Source of the DNA: JAIRVZ01 sp031553755
Lineage (GTDB): Bacteria; Bacteroidota; Bacteroidia; Bacteroidales; Azobacteroidaceae
Direction of reading: 5' to 3'
Assembly (NCBI GenBank): GCA_031553755.1
Contig: JAVBKZ010000011.1
Coordinates: 1 to 49,169, forward strand
DNA: 49,169 nucleotides
Numbering within the stretch: the first letter of the stretch is position 1; each line of letters begins with the position of its first letter. The translations under genes and the position numbers were made by a program. Below, in pieces: positions 35,291-43,970 of the stretch. A model generated the notes under the pieces. That model saw only the letters and a list, made by a program, of their open reading frames with translations, searched no databases and was not told where the DNA came from.

Positions 35291-35740
35291 TTACAACTCT
35301 GTATAAATCCGTAATTCCGCTTCTGTTGTAAAGAAGCCTTCATTCAACTCTACAACTTCTGTCAACTCATATAAATCATCCCGTTGACCCATCACATCCC
35401 TAAGTTTATGAAGCATTAGCCAAATAGGCTCGTATCGTTTATGACCCAACTGGCGTTGAAGTTCTACCGCCGAAAAACTTTTCTTCGTACATGTCAATAA
35501 ATGAATCGCGATAAACCAATACCGGAAAGGAAGATGCGAACCGTGAAGAACTGTATGGCTACGTAAGCCCTGACGTGTCCTGCATTGTTTGCATTGATAC
35601 ATATCCTTACCGGCAAGCCAATAATGTTCCTTGCATTTACACTTGACACAAATAACCCCTTCTTTATCCCGATATGCCTTAAACTCGGTTTTGCAACTTG
35701 ACTCATCTGGAAAACTATCTACAAAGTTCAATAAATTCAT
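35291..35740 (-). pseudogene. IS1595-family transposase, N-terminal fragment
   Basis: 149 residues corresponding to the first half of an IS1595/ISXO2-type transposase: a zinc-ribbon (CVKC with CKQC), the HLPFRYWFIAIHLLT region and the start of the DDE domain (VVELNEGFF, where the family usually reads Asp at VVELDEGFF). Full-length relatives are near 300 residues. The frame ends in the foreign-looking AELRIYTEL, so the second half, including the remaining catalytic acids, is gone. Inverted ends were not identifiable. A dead insertion sequence. Confidence 0.8.
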
Positions 35741-35872
35741 TTAACTACTATTTTATTGACGTTAAAGATAATAAATTCATTTGTGGTAACAATGCGGATA
35801 CTCATTTTTTAATTAAACACTTATCTTCACATATTTTCTATAATTTTTACCGTCAATTATCAGAATAATAGC

Positions 35873-35880
35873 TACTTTTG
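35873..35880 (+). promoter_or_regulatory. -7 box (TACTTTTG) for the M3 peptidase gene
   Basis: TACTTTTG matches TAnnTTTG, 62 bases before the start codon. No clear -33 box. Confidence 0.5.
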
Positions 35881-35942
35881 TCACCGAGTTGGAGCGATTT
35901 ACTCTTATCTGTTTTTAATTAAATTCTATTAATACTTCAACA

Positions 35943-38036
35943 ATGAAACATTTATTTTTTATTACATTTTTATTGCTTACATTTATGAGTTGTAAGAAAG
36001 AAAAAGAAGAAACAAATCCCCTTGTTATGAAATGGGAAGGAACTTATGAATTACCTCCTTTTGAGAAGTTGACAATCGAGCATTATAAAGATGCCTTCAA
36101 CAAAGCTTTTTCCGAACAAGAAGCTTTAGTCCAAGATATTATATCTAATAAGGAAGAAACTAACTTCGAAAATACAATCGCGGCTTTAGATCATTCCCAA
36201 GATTTATTACAAAAAGTTTGCTTGATATTTTTCGGCGCAACCGAGGCGCAAAGTTCTCCCGAAATGTTGAATTTCGAAGCGGAAATTTCCCCGAAATTAT
36301 CTGTTCACTCAGATAAAATTCTGATGAATCCCGAATTATTCAAGAAAGTTAAATTTGTTTACGATAATAAATCTAAATTCAACCTAAATAAAGAAGATTC
36401 GAAATTGCTTGACGAAACATATAAAAATTTCGTACGGAGCGGGGCTTTATTGTCTGAAACTGATAAAGAAGAATTAAAAACGATCAATGAAGAAATTTCG
36501 AAATTGCAAACAACTTTCGGTCAAAACTTGCTTTCGGAAACCGGTTCTTATGAATTATTAATCGACAAAAAAGAAGATTTGACAGGATTGCCGTCTGATT
36601 TAATCGAATCGGCCGCGCAAAGGGCGGAAAAAGCGGGAAAAACAGGTTTCAAGTTCGGTTTAGATAATCCGAGCGTTATGCCATTCCTTCAATTCGCCGA
36701 CAACCGCGATTTAAGGAAACAAATACTGACAGCCTACCTGAACCGTTGTAACAATAACAATGATAAAGATAACAAAGGGGTTATAAAAAGTTTAATCGCT
36801 TTGAGAAATAAAAAAGCACAACTTCTTGGCTATGAAACTTTTGCAAGTTATGAATTAGAAGATCGCATGGCTAAAAGACCTCAAGCGGTTTATGATTTAT
36901 TGGATCAGCTTTGGAATCCGGCCTTGAATATGGCTAAAAATGAAATGAAAGAGATGCAGGCTATCGCTAAAAACGCGTCTCCTTTCGAAGCTTATGACTG
37001 GAGGTATTACAGCGAAAAAATCCTACATCAAAAATATGAACTTTCAGACGAGATAGTACGTCCTTATTTCCAATCAGACAACGTAAGGGAAGGTATTTTC
37101 TGGTTATGTAATCAGTTATATGGCATTACTTTCAAAAAATTAGATAACATATCGGTTCCTCATCCCGATACGCAAGTTTATCTTTGCTTAGATGCCGATG
37201 GTAAAACTGAATTAGGCGTTTTATATATAGACTTGTTCGCGCGTCCGGGATTCAAAAGAGGCGGAGCATGGTGTACTTCCTATCGTGAACCATCTTATAC
37301 CAAAGAAGGGAAACGCATCATTCCAATTACGACCATTGTCTGCAATTTTTCGGGTCCAAGCAAAGACAAACCGGCTTTACTCAGTGCTGACGAAACGGAA
37401 ACTTTTTTTCACGAATTCGGACACGCGTTACACACTTTGTTTAAAGAAACCCACTATTACGGAACCAATGATGTTCCGCGCGATTTCGTTGAATTGCCTT
37501 CACAAGTGATGGAACATTGGGCGTTCCAACCTTTGGTATTGGCACAATATGCTAAACATTATGAAACAGGGGAAATTATTCCGAAGGAATTAATTGAGAA
37601 AATAGATAAGTCTTCTAAATTCGGACAAGGTTTCAAAACGACCGAATATTTGGCCGCTTCTTATTTGGATATGGATTATCACGTATTGAAAACACCCGAA
37701 AACTTAGATGTATTGGCATTCGAAGCAAAAACATTGTCGGACAGAGGTTTGATTTCTCAAATTCCTCCTCGTTACCGTAGTACATATTTCCAACATACAA
37801 TGACCGGAGGATATACAGCCGGATATTACAGTTATATTTGGGCCGAAGTGTTGGATTGCGACGCGTTCAAAGCATTTACAGAAAGTGGTGATATTTTCAA
37901 CAAAGAAATCGCCGGTAAATTCCGTAAATATATCCTCTCCCAAGGTGGAATCGAAGACGCTGATGTGATGTATCGTAATTTCAGAGGCTCTGAACCACAT
38001 ATCGATGCATTGCTTGAAAACAGGGGGTTGAAGTAA
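35943..38036 (+). CDS. M3-family zinc metallopeptidase, lipoprotein
   Basis: A 697-residue oligopeptidase/dipeptidyl carboxypeptidase-like enzyme. The N-terminus is a lipoprotein signal (hydrophobic run ending FMSCKKEKEE, Cys17), pointing to a periplasmic envelope location. The catalytic motif FHEFGHALH near 489-497 supplies two zinc His and the catalytic Glu, with the third ligand in the downstream DFVELPSQVMEHW segment. The rest is the large helical fold of the family. It trims short peptides, perhaps feeding peptide uptake. Followed by a strong terminator. Confidence 0.9.
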   Translation: MKHLFFITFLLLTFMSCKKEKEETNPLVMKWEGTYELPPFEKLTIEHYKDAFNKAFSEQEALVQDIISNKEETNFENTIAALDHSQDLLQKVCLIFFGATEAQSSPEMLNFEAEISPKLSVHSDKILMNPELFKKVKFVYDNKSKFNLNKEDSKLLDETYKNFVRSGALLSETDKEELKTINEEISKLQTTFGQNLLSETGSYELLIDKKEDLTGLPSDLIESAAQRAEKAGKTGFKFGLDNPSVMPFLQFADNRDLRKQILTAYLNRCNNNNDKDNKGVIKSLIALRNKKAQLLGYETFASYELEDRMAKRPQAVYDLLDQLWNPALNMAKNEMKEMQAIAKNASPFEAYDWRYYSEKILHQKYELSDEIVRPYFQSDNVREGIFWLCNQLYGITFKKLDNISVPHPDTQVYLCLDADGKTELGVLYIDLFARPGFKRGGAWCTSYREPSYTKEGKRIIPITTIVCNFSGPSKDKPALLSADETETFFHEFGHALHTLFKETHYYGTNDVPRDFVELPSQVMEHWAFQPLVLAQYAKHYETGEIIPKELIEKIDKSSKFGQGFKTTEYLAASYLDMDYHVLKTPENLDVLAFEAKTLSDRGLISQIPPRYRSTYFQHTMTGGYTAGYYSYIWAEVLDCDAFKAFTESGDIFNKEIAGKFRKYILSQGGIEDADVMYRNFRGSEPHIDALLENRGLK

Positions 38037-38090
38037 CAATGAATTGAAAAAATATTTTACGCCCTTTTAGAGCTTAAATTATTACTTTAT

Positions 38091-38124
38091 AATAGCATCG
38101 GGTGTTACCCGATGCTATTGTTTT
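38091..38124 (+). terminator. Strong terminator after the M3 peptidase gene
   Basis: A perfect 13-bp stem, AATAGCATCGGGT and ACCCGATGCTATT, with a three-base loop and TTTT after one G. Confidence 0.85.
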
Positions 38125-38418
38125 AAAGACCGTTGGTCTTAACTAACCCACCTTGCAGCTATCCGCTCGTATCTATTTGAGAAACAAGCTCGTTATTTTT
38201 TCAAGATCCGTTTGGGGCACTACATATTTTTTCCGGATGAAAAAACAAATCTAAGCTCATAGCTTGCAGAGGAAAGTCAATATTTAAATTATCAATCTTG
38301 TCTAAAGCAACAAGATAGAGTAAGTTTTGTCCCAATCCATAGGAAAATAAAAAATCTAGTACACGGATAAACTTCTTCCTGTAGAATTATAGAGGAAAGA
38401 TAGATATATTCATAAAAA
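38125..38418. other. Noncoding stretch between peptidase and nitroreductase genes
   Basis: Roughly 300 bases with no credible gene on either strand and no clear repeat. The right end leads into the nitroreductase promoter. I see nothing else in it. Confidence 0.4.
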
Positions 38419-38449
38419 TTGCACTCTAAAACTAAAACTACTACCTTTG
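38419..38449 (+). promoter_or_regulatory. Promoter of the nitroreductase gene
   Basis: TTG (38419-38421), 20 bases, TACCTTTG (38442-38449): a near-ideal Bacteroidota promoter, with the ATG 33 bases further on. An in-frame TTG at 38447 lies within it and cannot be the start. Confidence 0.75.
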
Positions 38450-38482
38450 CACTCGATTATTTTTTATATTTCAGTTAAATTT

Positions 38483-39040
38483 ATGAATAGTTTTGCAGAA
38501 TTAATAGCATCACGCAGAAGCGTTCGTCAGTATTCGGAAGAAAAATTGTCGCCGGAACAAGTGGAAAAAATAATGAAAACAGCATTGATGGCTCCTTCTT
38601 CCAAACATAATAATTCGTGGCAATTTGTTTTAGTAGAGGATAAAGAAACTTTAAAGAAATTATCCCATTGTAAACCAAGTGGTTGTACTTTTCTTGCCGA
38701 TTGTGCCTTGGCGGTTGTTGTTTTGGGAGATCCGACTAAAAGCGGAGCTGTCATAGAAGACACTTCCATTGCTGCTACATACATACAACTACAAGCTGAT
38801 GATTTGAATTTAGGAAATTGCTGGGTGCAAATCAGGGGAAGAGAAACGGAAGCCGGACAAGATTCGGAAGAATATGTGCGTGTTTTATTAGACATTCCGT
38901 ATCATTTTACTATTGGTTGTATCATTGCTATCGGAAATAAAGTGAAACCAAGCAAACCTTTCAATGAATCGCTTTTACAATGGGAAAAAGTTCATATCGG
39001 AAATTTCAAATCACCAAACGAAAGTGAACCAAATAGTTGA
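38483..39040 (+). CDS. Nitroreductase-family FMN oxidoreductase
   Basis: A 185-residue nitroreductase-like flavoprotein. The N-terminal SRRSVRQYSEEKL motif binds FMN phosphate; LMAPSSKHNNSWQFV, a Cys-containing insert (HCKPSGCTFLADCALAVVV) and NLGNCWVQIRG complete the family pattern. It probably reduces quinones, nitro compounds or flavins with NAD(P)H; the substrate is unknown. The start is ATG 38483, downstream of the promoter. It overlaps the next gene. Confidence 0.9.
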   Translation: MNSFAELIASRRSVRQYSEEKLSPEQVEKIMKTALMAPSSKHNNSWQFVLVEDKETLKKLSHCKPSGCTFLADCALAVVVLGDPTKSGAVIEDTSIAATYIQLQADDLNLGNCWVQIRGRETEAGQDSEEYVRVLLDIPYHFTIGCIIAIGNKVKPSKPFNESLLQWEKVHIGNFKSPNESEPNS

Positions 39041-39803
39041 TTATAAGGTTATTTTTATCGGAGCAGGTAATCTTGCCACACAATTAAGCATCGCTTTACA
39101 AAAAACGGGGTGCGAAATTTTACAAGTTTACAGTAAAACCGAAACTTCAGCGGCTCTTTTGGCTGGAAAGCTACAAGTCCCCTACTCGACTTCTTTAGCT
39201 GAAATCAGCCCTGAAGCTGATGTTTATATTTTTTCGGTAAAAGACTATGCTATTGCAAATTGCGCAAATAAATTAAACTTAAAAAATAAACTTTTTGTAC
39301 ATACCGCGGGAAGTGTTCCCCTTTCTGTTTTTGATGAATTTACCAATCGTTCGGGAGTAATATATCCGTTGCAAACTTTTAGTAAAGAAAGAACGGTTTC
39401 ATTCAAAGAAATACCTTTTTTTATTGAAACAAAAAATGAAAAAGATGAACAAATCCTCTTGAATTTATCAAATTTGCTTTCGGATAAAATACATGTTTTA
39501 TCGTCTGAAAAACGAAAATATCTTCATCTTTCCGCCGTATTCGCATGCAATTTCACAAATCACATGTATGATTTGGCTTCGCGAATTCTGGAAAATCAAG
39601 ATTTACCTTTTGAATATTTATTGCCTTTAATTAAAGAAACGGCAGAAAAAGTTGAAACAATACATCCGCACAATGCTCAAACGGGGCCTGCTGTTCGTTT
39701 TGATAAAACAGTGATTGACAATCACTTGAAGTTAATACCAGAAGAAAAAAACAGGGATTTATACGAAAAAATCAGCCAAAGTATCAGAGACTGTTTTAGT
39801 TAA
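39024..39803 (+). CDS. Rossmann-like and DUF2520 domain protein
   Basis: A 259-residue NAD(P)-binding-like protein: N-terminal Rossmann-like domain (VIFIGAGNLATQLSIAL) and C-terminal DUF2520 domain (LSAVFACNFTNHMYDLA, AQTGPAVRFD), resembling ketopantoate or pyrroline-carboxylate reductase folds. The reaction is unknown. I start at GTG 39024, which matches family length and overlaps the nitroreductase gene by 17 bases; an ATG at 38964 would add 20 residues of unrelated sequence and overlap by 77 bases. Confidence 0.8.
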   Translation: MNQIVDYKVIFIGAGNLATQLSIALQKTGCEILQVYSKTETSAALLAGKLQVPYSTSLAEISPEADVYIFSVKDYAIANCANKLNLKNKLFVHTAGSVPLSVFDEFTNRSGVIYPLQTFSKERTVSFKEIPFFIETKNEKDEQILLNLSNLLSDKIHVLSSEKRKYLHLSAVFACNFTNHMYDLASRILENQDLPFEYLLPLIKETAEKVETIHPHNAQTGPAVRFDKTVIDNHLKLIPEEKNRDLYEKISQSIRDCFS

Positions 39804-39812
39804 TTTCGCGAT

Positions 39813-41426
39813 TTATTCCAAGCTTTTCTTTTTTTCCAAAAATTCATAAACACCTCCAATGTGTTCCCTGACTTTTTTATCCGAAAATTCATACACTTTA
39901 GTAACCAATCCATCTAAAAAATCACGGTCGTGCGAAACCAAAATAACAGTTCCATCGTAATCTAAGATAGCATTTTTCAAAACCGCTTTAGTTTTTAAAT
40001 CCAAATGATTGGTCGGCTCATCGAGAATCAATAAATTAACCGGCTCTAATAAAAGTTTGACCATTGCCAAACGTGTTCTTTCTCCTCCTGAAAGGACTTT
40101 CACTTTTTTATCCGAATCGTCCCTGCCAAACATGAAAGCTCCTAAAATAGTACGGATTTGCGTACGGATATCTCCTTCGGCTACTTGGTCAATTGTTTCA
40201 AACACAGTAAGTTCTTCATCTAATAATTGCGCCTGATTTTGAGCAAAATAACCGATTTGGGCGTTGTGTCCTAACATAACCGTTCCCTCATAAGGAACTT
40301 CTCCCATCACACATTTTATAAAAGTTGATTTTCCTTCTCCGTTTTTTCCCGCCAAGGCTATTTTTTCTCCGCGTGAAATCATCAAATTGGCATTTTCAAA
40401 AACCAAATGCTCTCCGTATCGTTTTGTCAGGTTATCAACAGTTAAAGGATAATTACCCGAACGCGTAGCCGGTTGAAAACGAATCCGGACAGATGACTTG
40501 TCTTCTTCATCAATTTCCACACGTTCCAATTTTTCCAACTGACGGACACGGCTTTGCACCAATACTGCTTTGGCGGCTTGCGCCCTGAATCGTTCGATAA
40601 ATTCTTCGATTTCCTGTATTTGTTTCTGTTGTGCTTCCCAGGCGTGAATTTGTTGTTGGCGGCGTTCTTCACGCAACTCCATATATTTGGTAAAATTTAC
40701 TTTATAATCGTAAATTCGTCCTAAAGTCAACTCAATGGTTCGGGTAGTAACCGAATCAATAAAAGCCCTGTCGTGCGAAATCAACACAACCGCGTTGGCT
40801 TGGGTCATTATAAAATTTTCAAGCCAACCGATAGTTTCTATATCCAAATGGTTCGTAGGTTCATCAAGCAACATCACATCCGGATTCCGGAGCAAAAGTT
40901 TAGCTAATTCCACACGCATGCGCCATCCTCCACTGAACTCACTTGTTGGTTTATCCAAATCCGAGCGTTTAAAACCCAATCCAAGCAACGTTTTTTCAAC
41001 TTCTCCTTCAAAATTCAGGCCTTCAACCATCGACAGGCGTTCGTGCGCATGAGTGAAATTATCGATTAATTCAGCATAAGAATCTGATTCATAATCTGTT
41101 CTTGTTTCCAATTGTTTGTTCATTTCTTCAATTTCTTTTTGTAATTCAAAAATATGAACAAATGCTTGGGATGTTTCTTCTCTTACTGTGCGTTCATCCG
41201 AAACCTGCATTACCTGAGGCAGATAACCAACTGTCATCCCGGCAGGCCCGGTAACTGCTCCCTTATAACTCTTATTAACTCCCGCTAAAATTTTGAGCAT
41301 CGTGCTTTTACCTGCTCCATTTTTTCCAACTAAGGCTATTTTATCTTTTTTATTGATGATGAAATTTATTCCATCAAACAATGTTTTACCACCAAATTCT
41401 ACTTTTAAGTTTTCTACTATTAACAT
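39813..41426 (-). CDS. ABC-F family ATPase
   Basis: A 537-residue soluble protein with two ATP-binding cassettes and no membrane domain. Walker A sites are GKNGAGKST (34-42) and GKNGEGKST (near 350); signatures are SGGWRMRV and LSGGERTRL; both Walker B/H-loop regions (LLDEPTNHLDIE, ILDEPTNHLDLK, ISHDRAF and VSHDRDF) are complete, and the inter-domain linker is helical. ABC-F proteins act on the ribosome, relieving stalls or giving antibiotic resistance; this one looks like the housekeeping Uup/Ybit-like type. Convergent with the DUF2520 gene, 9 bases apart. Confidence 0.9.
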   Translation of the reverse strand: MLIVENLKVEFGGKTLFDGINFIINKKDKIALVGKNGAGKSTMLKILAGVNKSYKGAVTGPAGMTVGYLPQVMQVSDERTVREETSQAFVHIFELQKEIEEMNKQLETRTDYESDSYAELIDNFTHAHERLSMVEGLNFEGEVEKTLLGLGFKRSDLDKPTSEFSGGWRMRVELAKLLLRNPDVMLLDEPTNHLDIETIGWLENFIMTQANAVVLISHDRAFIDSVTTRTIELTLGRIYDYKVNFTKYMELREERRQQQIHAWEAQQKQIQEIEEFIERFRAQAAKAVLVQSRVRQLEKLERVEIDEEDKSSVRIRFQPATRSGNYPLTVDNLTKRYGEHLVFENANLMISRGEKIALAGKNGEGKSTFIKCVMGEVPYEGTVMLGHNAQIGYFAQNQAQLLDEELTVFETIDQVAEGDIRTQIRTILGAFMFGRDDSDKKVKVLSGGERTRLAMVKLLLEPVNLLILDEPTNHLDLKTKAVLKNAILDYDGTVILVSHDRDFLDGLVTKVYEFSDKKVREHIGGVYEFLEKKKSLE

Positions 41427-41493
41427 TCTTATTTATTATTGTTATAATGATTTTCTTCTATATTATCGTTTATATAACTGACTCTATACCGTT

Positions 41494-41905
41494 TTATTTC
41501 TCGTTTACAATGGCTTTTACTTTTTCTTCTAAAACTTTCTGCTCAGGAAGATAAATCATCAGATATGGTTAAAAGCTCTGCATAATGAGTCCAACTTAAT
41601 TTTCCAGACACTGTCTGGAAAATTGGATATTTTAGATAAAACTGTCGGCACAAATATATCGAACTCTTGCTAAACCCCTTGCCATAAGCGGTTTTCAAAT
41701 CTTTCGATAATTGTGTTAGTAGTGCGCTTCCATACTCTGCTTTTTCTTTACCACTTTGTTCAAATTCGACAATATGTTTTCCTATCTCCCAATTTGCCAA
41801 GATTAATTCATGATTTATAGCTCTTAAAGCATTTTCTTTTGCTCTTTGCAGCGTAGTACCAATATTATTTACGAGTTGATGGTATGTCTTATTTGTCAAT
41901 TGCAT
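41494..41905 (-). pseudogene. DUF1016/YhcG-type nuclease gene with internal deletion
   Basis: The first ~115 codons match the DUF1016 N-terminal domain (LANWEIGKHIVEFEQ, YGSALLTQLSKDL, LSWTHYAELLTISD). The frame then stops at 41543. In another frame the minus strand continues YLPEQKVLEEKVKAIVNEK and stops at 41494, which fits the family's C-terminal end (YLPDKExL). About 200 residues, including the PD-(D/E)xK nuclease core, are missing, and the joined ends are out of frame. The product cannot be an active nuclease. Confidence 0.7.
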
Positions 41906-41955
41906 GGAATACAGATGTTTTTAGATAAAACGATAATCTTTTAATAATTCATAAT

Positions 41956-42651
41956 TCATAACTTAAAATCGAAAGGCAACACTATTTTTGTTCTGATCGG
42001 TTTACCATCTTTCATTCCCGATTTCCATTCAGGCATTGATTTTAATACTCGAATGGCCTCTTCATCTAAAAATATATAAACCCCTTTTTCGACCTTAATT
42101 TCCGAAACACTTCCATTTTTTTCGATAACAAAAGAGCAGACTACCCTACCCTGTATTTTTTGTTTTCTTGCCACTTCCGGATATTTCATAGAATAATATA
42201 AAAACCTCATCAAAGCTCTTTGTCCTCCCGGAAATTCAGGAGCAATATCCGCGTTTTCAGATATTTTATCTTCTTCGTTTGATTTATTATCCAACTCTTT
42301 TTCAATAACTTTCTTATCTATAACTTCCGAAATAACAGGTTTTTCCAATGATGGTTTTTCTTCTTCCTTGATTTGTTCTACAGGATTGTAATCTTCATAT
42401 ACAATAGGTTTTTCTTTTATTTCTTCGACTTCAGGTTCTGGTATTTCTTCTATCAAAATATCTTGTTCGAGATTTCCCAGGTCGACCTCATTAAGCATTT
42501 CTACATTTGAAAAATCAAAATCAGCATCATCCGGTTCGGTATTCCATTCCAATAAAACAAAAAAAAGAGACAATGCCAAAATAAACCCCATCAATAAAAA
42601 TGAAGTTTTCTCTTTTTCCAGATCAACTTTTGGCGATTTCTTTATTTCCAT
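41956..42651 (-). CDS. TonB-like energy transducer
   Basis: A 231-residue inner-membrane protein. It has a cytoplasmic N-terminus, one membrane helix (about 18-38), a Glu/Pro/Lys-rich periplasmic linker (IPEPEVEEIKEKP) and a C-terminal TonB domain from about 140 (FPGGQRALMRFLYYSMKYPE, GRVVCSFVIEKNG). It couples proton-motive force to outer-membrane TonB-dependent receptors. A -7 box lies 21 bases upstream. It is divergent from porQ. Confidence 0.9.
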   Translation of the reverse strand: MEIKKSPKVDLEKEKTSFLLMGFILALSLFFVLLEWNTEPDDADFDFSNVEMLNEVDLGNLEQDILIEEIPEPEVEEIKEKPIVYEDYNPVEQIKEEEKPSLEKPVISEVIDKKVIEKELDNKSNEEDKISENADIAPEFPGGQRALMRFLYYSMKYPEVARKQKIQGRVVCSFVIEKNGSVSEIKVEKGVYIFLDEEAIRVLKSMPEWKSGMKDGKPIRTKIVLPFDFKL

Positions 42652-42671
42652 TTATCAAAAAAATAATCGTG

Positions 42672-42679
42672 CAAATATA
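42672..42679 (-). promoter_or_regulatory. -7 box (TATATTTG) for tonB
   Basis: On the minus strand TATATTTG, 20 bases before the tonB ATG. It lies back to back with the porQ promoter, so the two divergent promoters share about 30 bases. Confidence 0.5.
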
Positions 42680-42703
42680 CCTTTTTCTTATTTCATACGT
42701 TTG

Positions 42704-42711
42704 TATATTTG
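42704..42711 (+). promoter_or_regulatory. -7 box (TATATTTG) for porQ
   Basis: TATATTTG, 41 bases before ATG 42753. The in-frame TTG at 42729 would add eight residues ahead of the signal peptide and is less likely as the start. Confidence 0.5.
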
Positions 42712-42752
42712 GAAGTTTATAATTTTATTTGCCGAATTATTCAGCATATCGG

Positions 42753-43733
42753 ATGAAAAAAGTATTTTATAGTTTATATATCCTTCTCTTTTTTAATTTT
42801 TTTTCGGGAAAATTATTAGCCCAAAACGGAGAATCTGTTTTTGATTTTTTACGCTTACCAACATCTTCCCATGTTACCGCGATAGGAGGAACAAATGTTT
42901 CTTTAATAGAAAATGATCCTTCATTGGTCTTCCAAAATCCAGCTTTTTTAGGACCAGAAATGGATAAAGGGCTAAGTGTTGGATACTTATCATATTTAGC
43001 GGATATTAACGCGGGAAGCGCGATTTTCACGAAAGCGGCGAGTGAAGTGTCTGCTTGGGGCGTCGGAATTAATTATGTTGGATATGGAAATATTCAGGAA
43101 ACGACCCCGGATAAAGTCATATTAGGAGATTTAACTGTGAATGACATCTGTGTCAATGGTTTTTACGCTCACAACCTGACAGAAAGGATAAGAGGTGGTA
43201 TTACTGCTAAATTTGTATATTCGGCTTACGCGGAATATACTTCTATCGGTTTGGGTGTGGATGTCGGACTTAGTTATTATAATGAAGAACATAGTTTTTC
43301 GATGGGACTTGTGGGAAAAAATCTTGGAGGGCAGATAAAATCATATACTGATGAAAAAGTTGTCATGCCTTGGGATATCCAAGTTGGTATAAGCCAACGG
43401 TTAGCACATGCTCCTATCCGTTTATCACTTACCGGTATGTATCTGAACGACTGGGATTTTCGTGATCTTGAGGGAGAAGAAGATTCTTTTCTGACTACAT
43501 TTGCCAAGCATTTTGTAGTTGGTGTTGATTTTATACCTTCGGATAATTTTTGGTTGGGAATAGGATATAATATTAAAGCCGCCGCCGATATGAAAATAAC
43601 CCAAGGAAACAAATTAGGTGGATTTTCGGGTGGGGCCGGCATTCGTGTTAAAGGTTTTGAAGTGGGTGTCGCTATCGCTAAATTTCACCCTTCAGCAACT
43701 TCTTTGATGTTGAACCTGACTACTTCTTTATAA
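42753..43733 (+). CDS. porQ: Type IX secretion system protein PorQ
   Basis: A 326-residue outer-membrane beta-barrel-like protein with a signal peptide (MKKVFYSLYILLFFNFF, cleaved after LLAQ). The start of the mature part, SVFDFLRLPTSSHVTAIGG, and the NDPSLVFQNPAFLGPEM segment are typical of PorQ. PorQ is an accessory outer-membrane component of the type IX secretion system, reported to work with PorV/PorZ-type attachment proteins. It links functionally to the sorting-domain protease at 33.3 kb, although the genes are not adjacent. Confidence 0.85.
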   Translation: MKKVFYSLYILLFFNFFSGKLLAQNGESVFDFLRLPTSSHVTAIGGTNVSLIENDPSLVFQNPAFLGPEMDKGLSVGYLSYLADINAGSAIFTKAASEVSAWGVGINYVGYGNIQETTPDKVILGDLTVNDICVNGFYAHNLTERIRGGITAKFVYSAYAEYTSIGLGVDVGLSYYNEEHSFSMGLVGKNLGGQIKSYTDEKVVMPWDIQVGISQRLAHAPIRLSLTGMYLNDWDFRDLEGEEDSFLTTFAKHFVVGVDFIPSDNFWLGIGYNIKAAADMKITQGNKLGGFSGGAGIRVKGFEVGVAIAKFHPSATSLMLNLTTSL

Positions 43734-43824
43734 ATAAGACTCAATTAAGACAAAATGTCAGTTCTTCGTGGATTGGCATTTTTTTTGATTTGGAAAGGGC
43801 TGTAAAATATCTTATAAAAGAAGT

Positions 43825-43912
43825 CATTTAGACTTTTGTTTTTTAGATGAAAAAGACTTATCTCTAAGTCTTTGTTATCTTTTTCTATCTTCTTTTATCT
43901 AATGTCTAAATG
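43825..43912. repeat. Nested palindrome between porQ and htpG
   Basis: The outer arms CATTTAGAC (43825-43833) and GTCTAAATG (43904-43912) enclose an inner 9-bp hairpin AAAGACTTA/TAAGTCTTT with loop TCTC (43852-43873). It could fold into a long two-tier stem. It resembles the repeat at 48.9 kb in layout and in its AGTCTT/AAGACT core. Confidence 0.65.
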
Positions 43913-43970
43913 GGTTCAATATAAATTTAATAAACAGTGAATACTTAACAAAAATATAAATTTCATTATT

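Noticed and set aside
38125..38418. Small RNA gene in the noncoding stretch before the nitroreductase gene
   Set aside because: No -7 box followed by a hairpin terminator was found on either strand.
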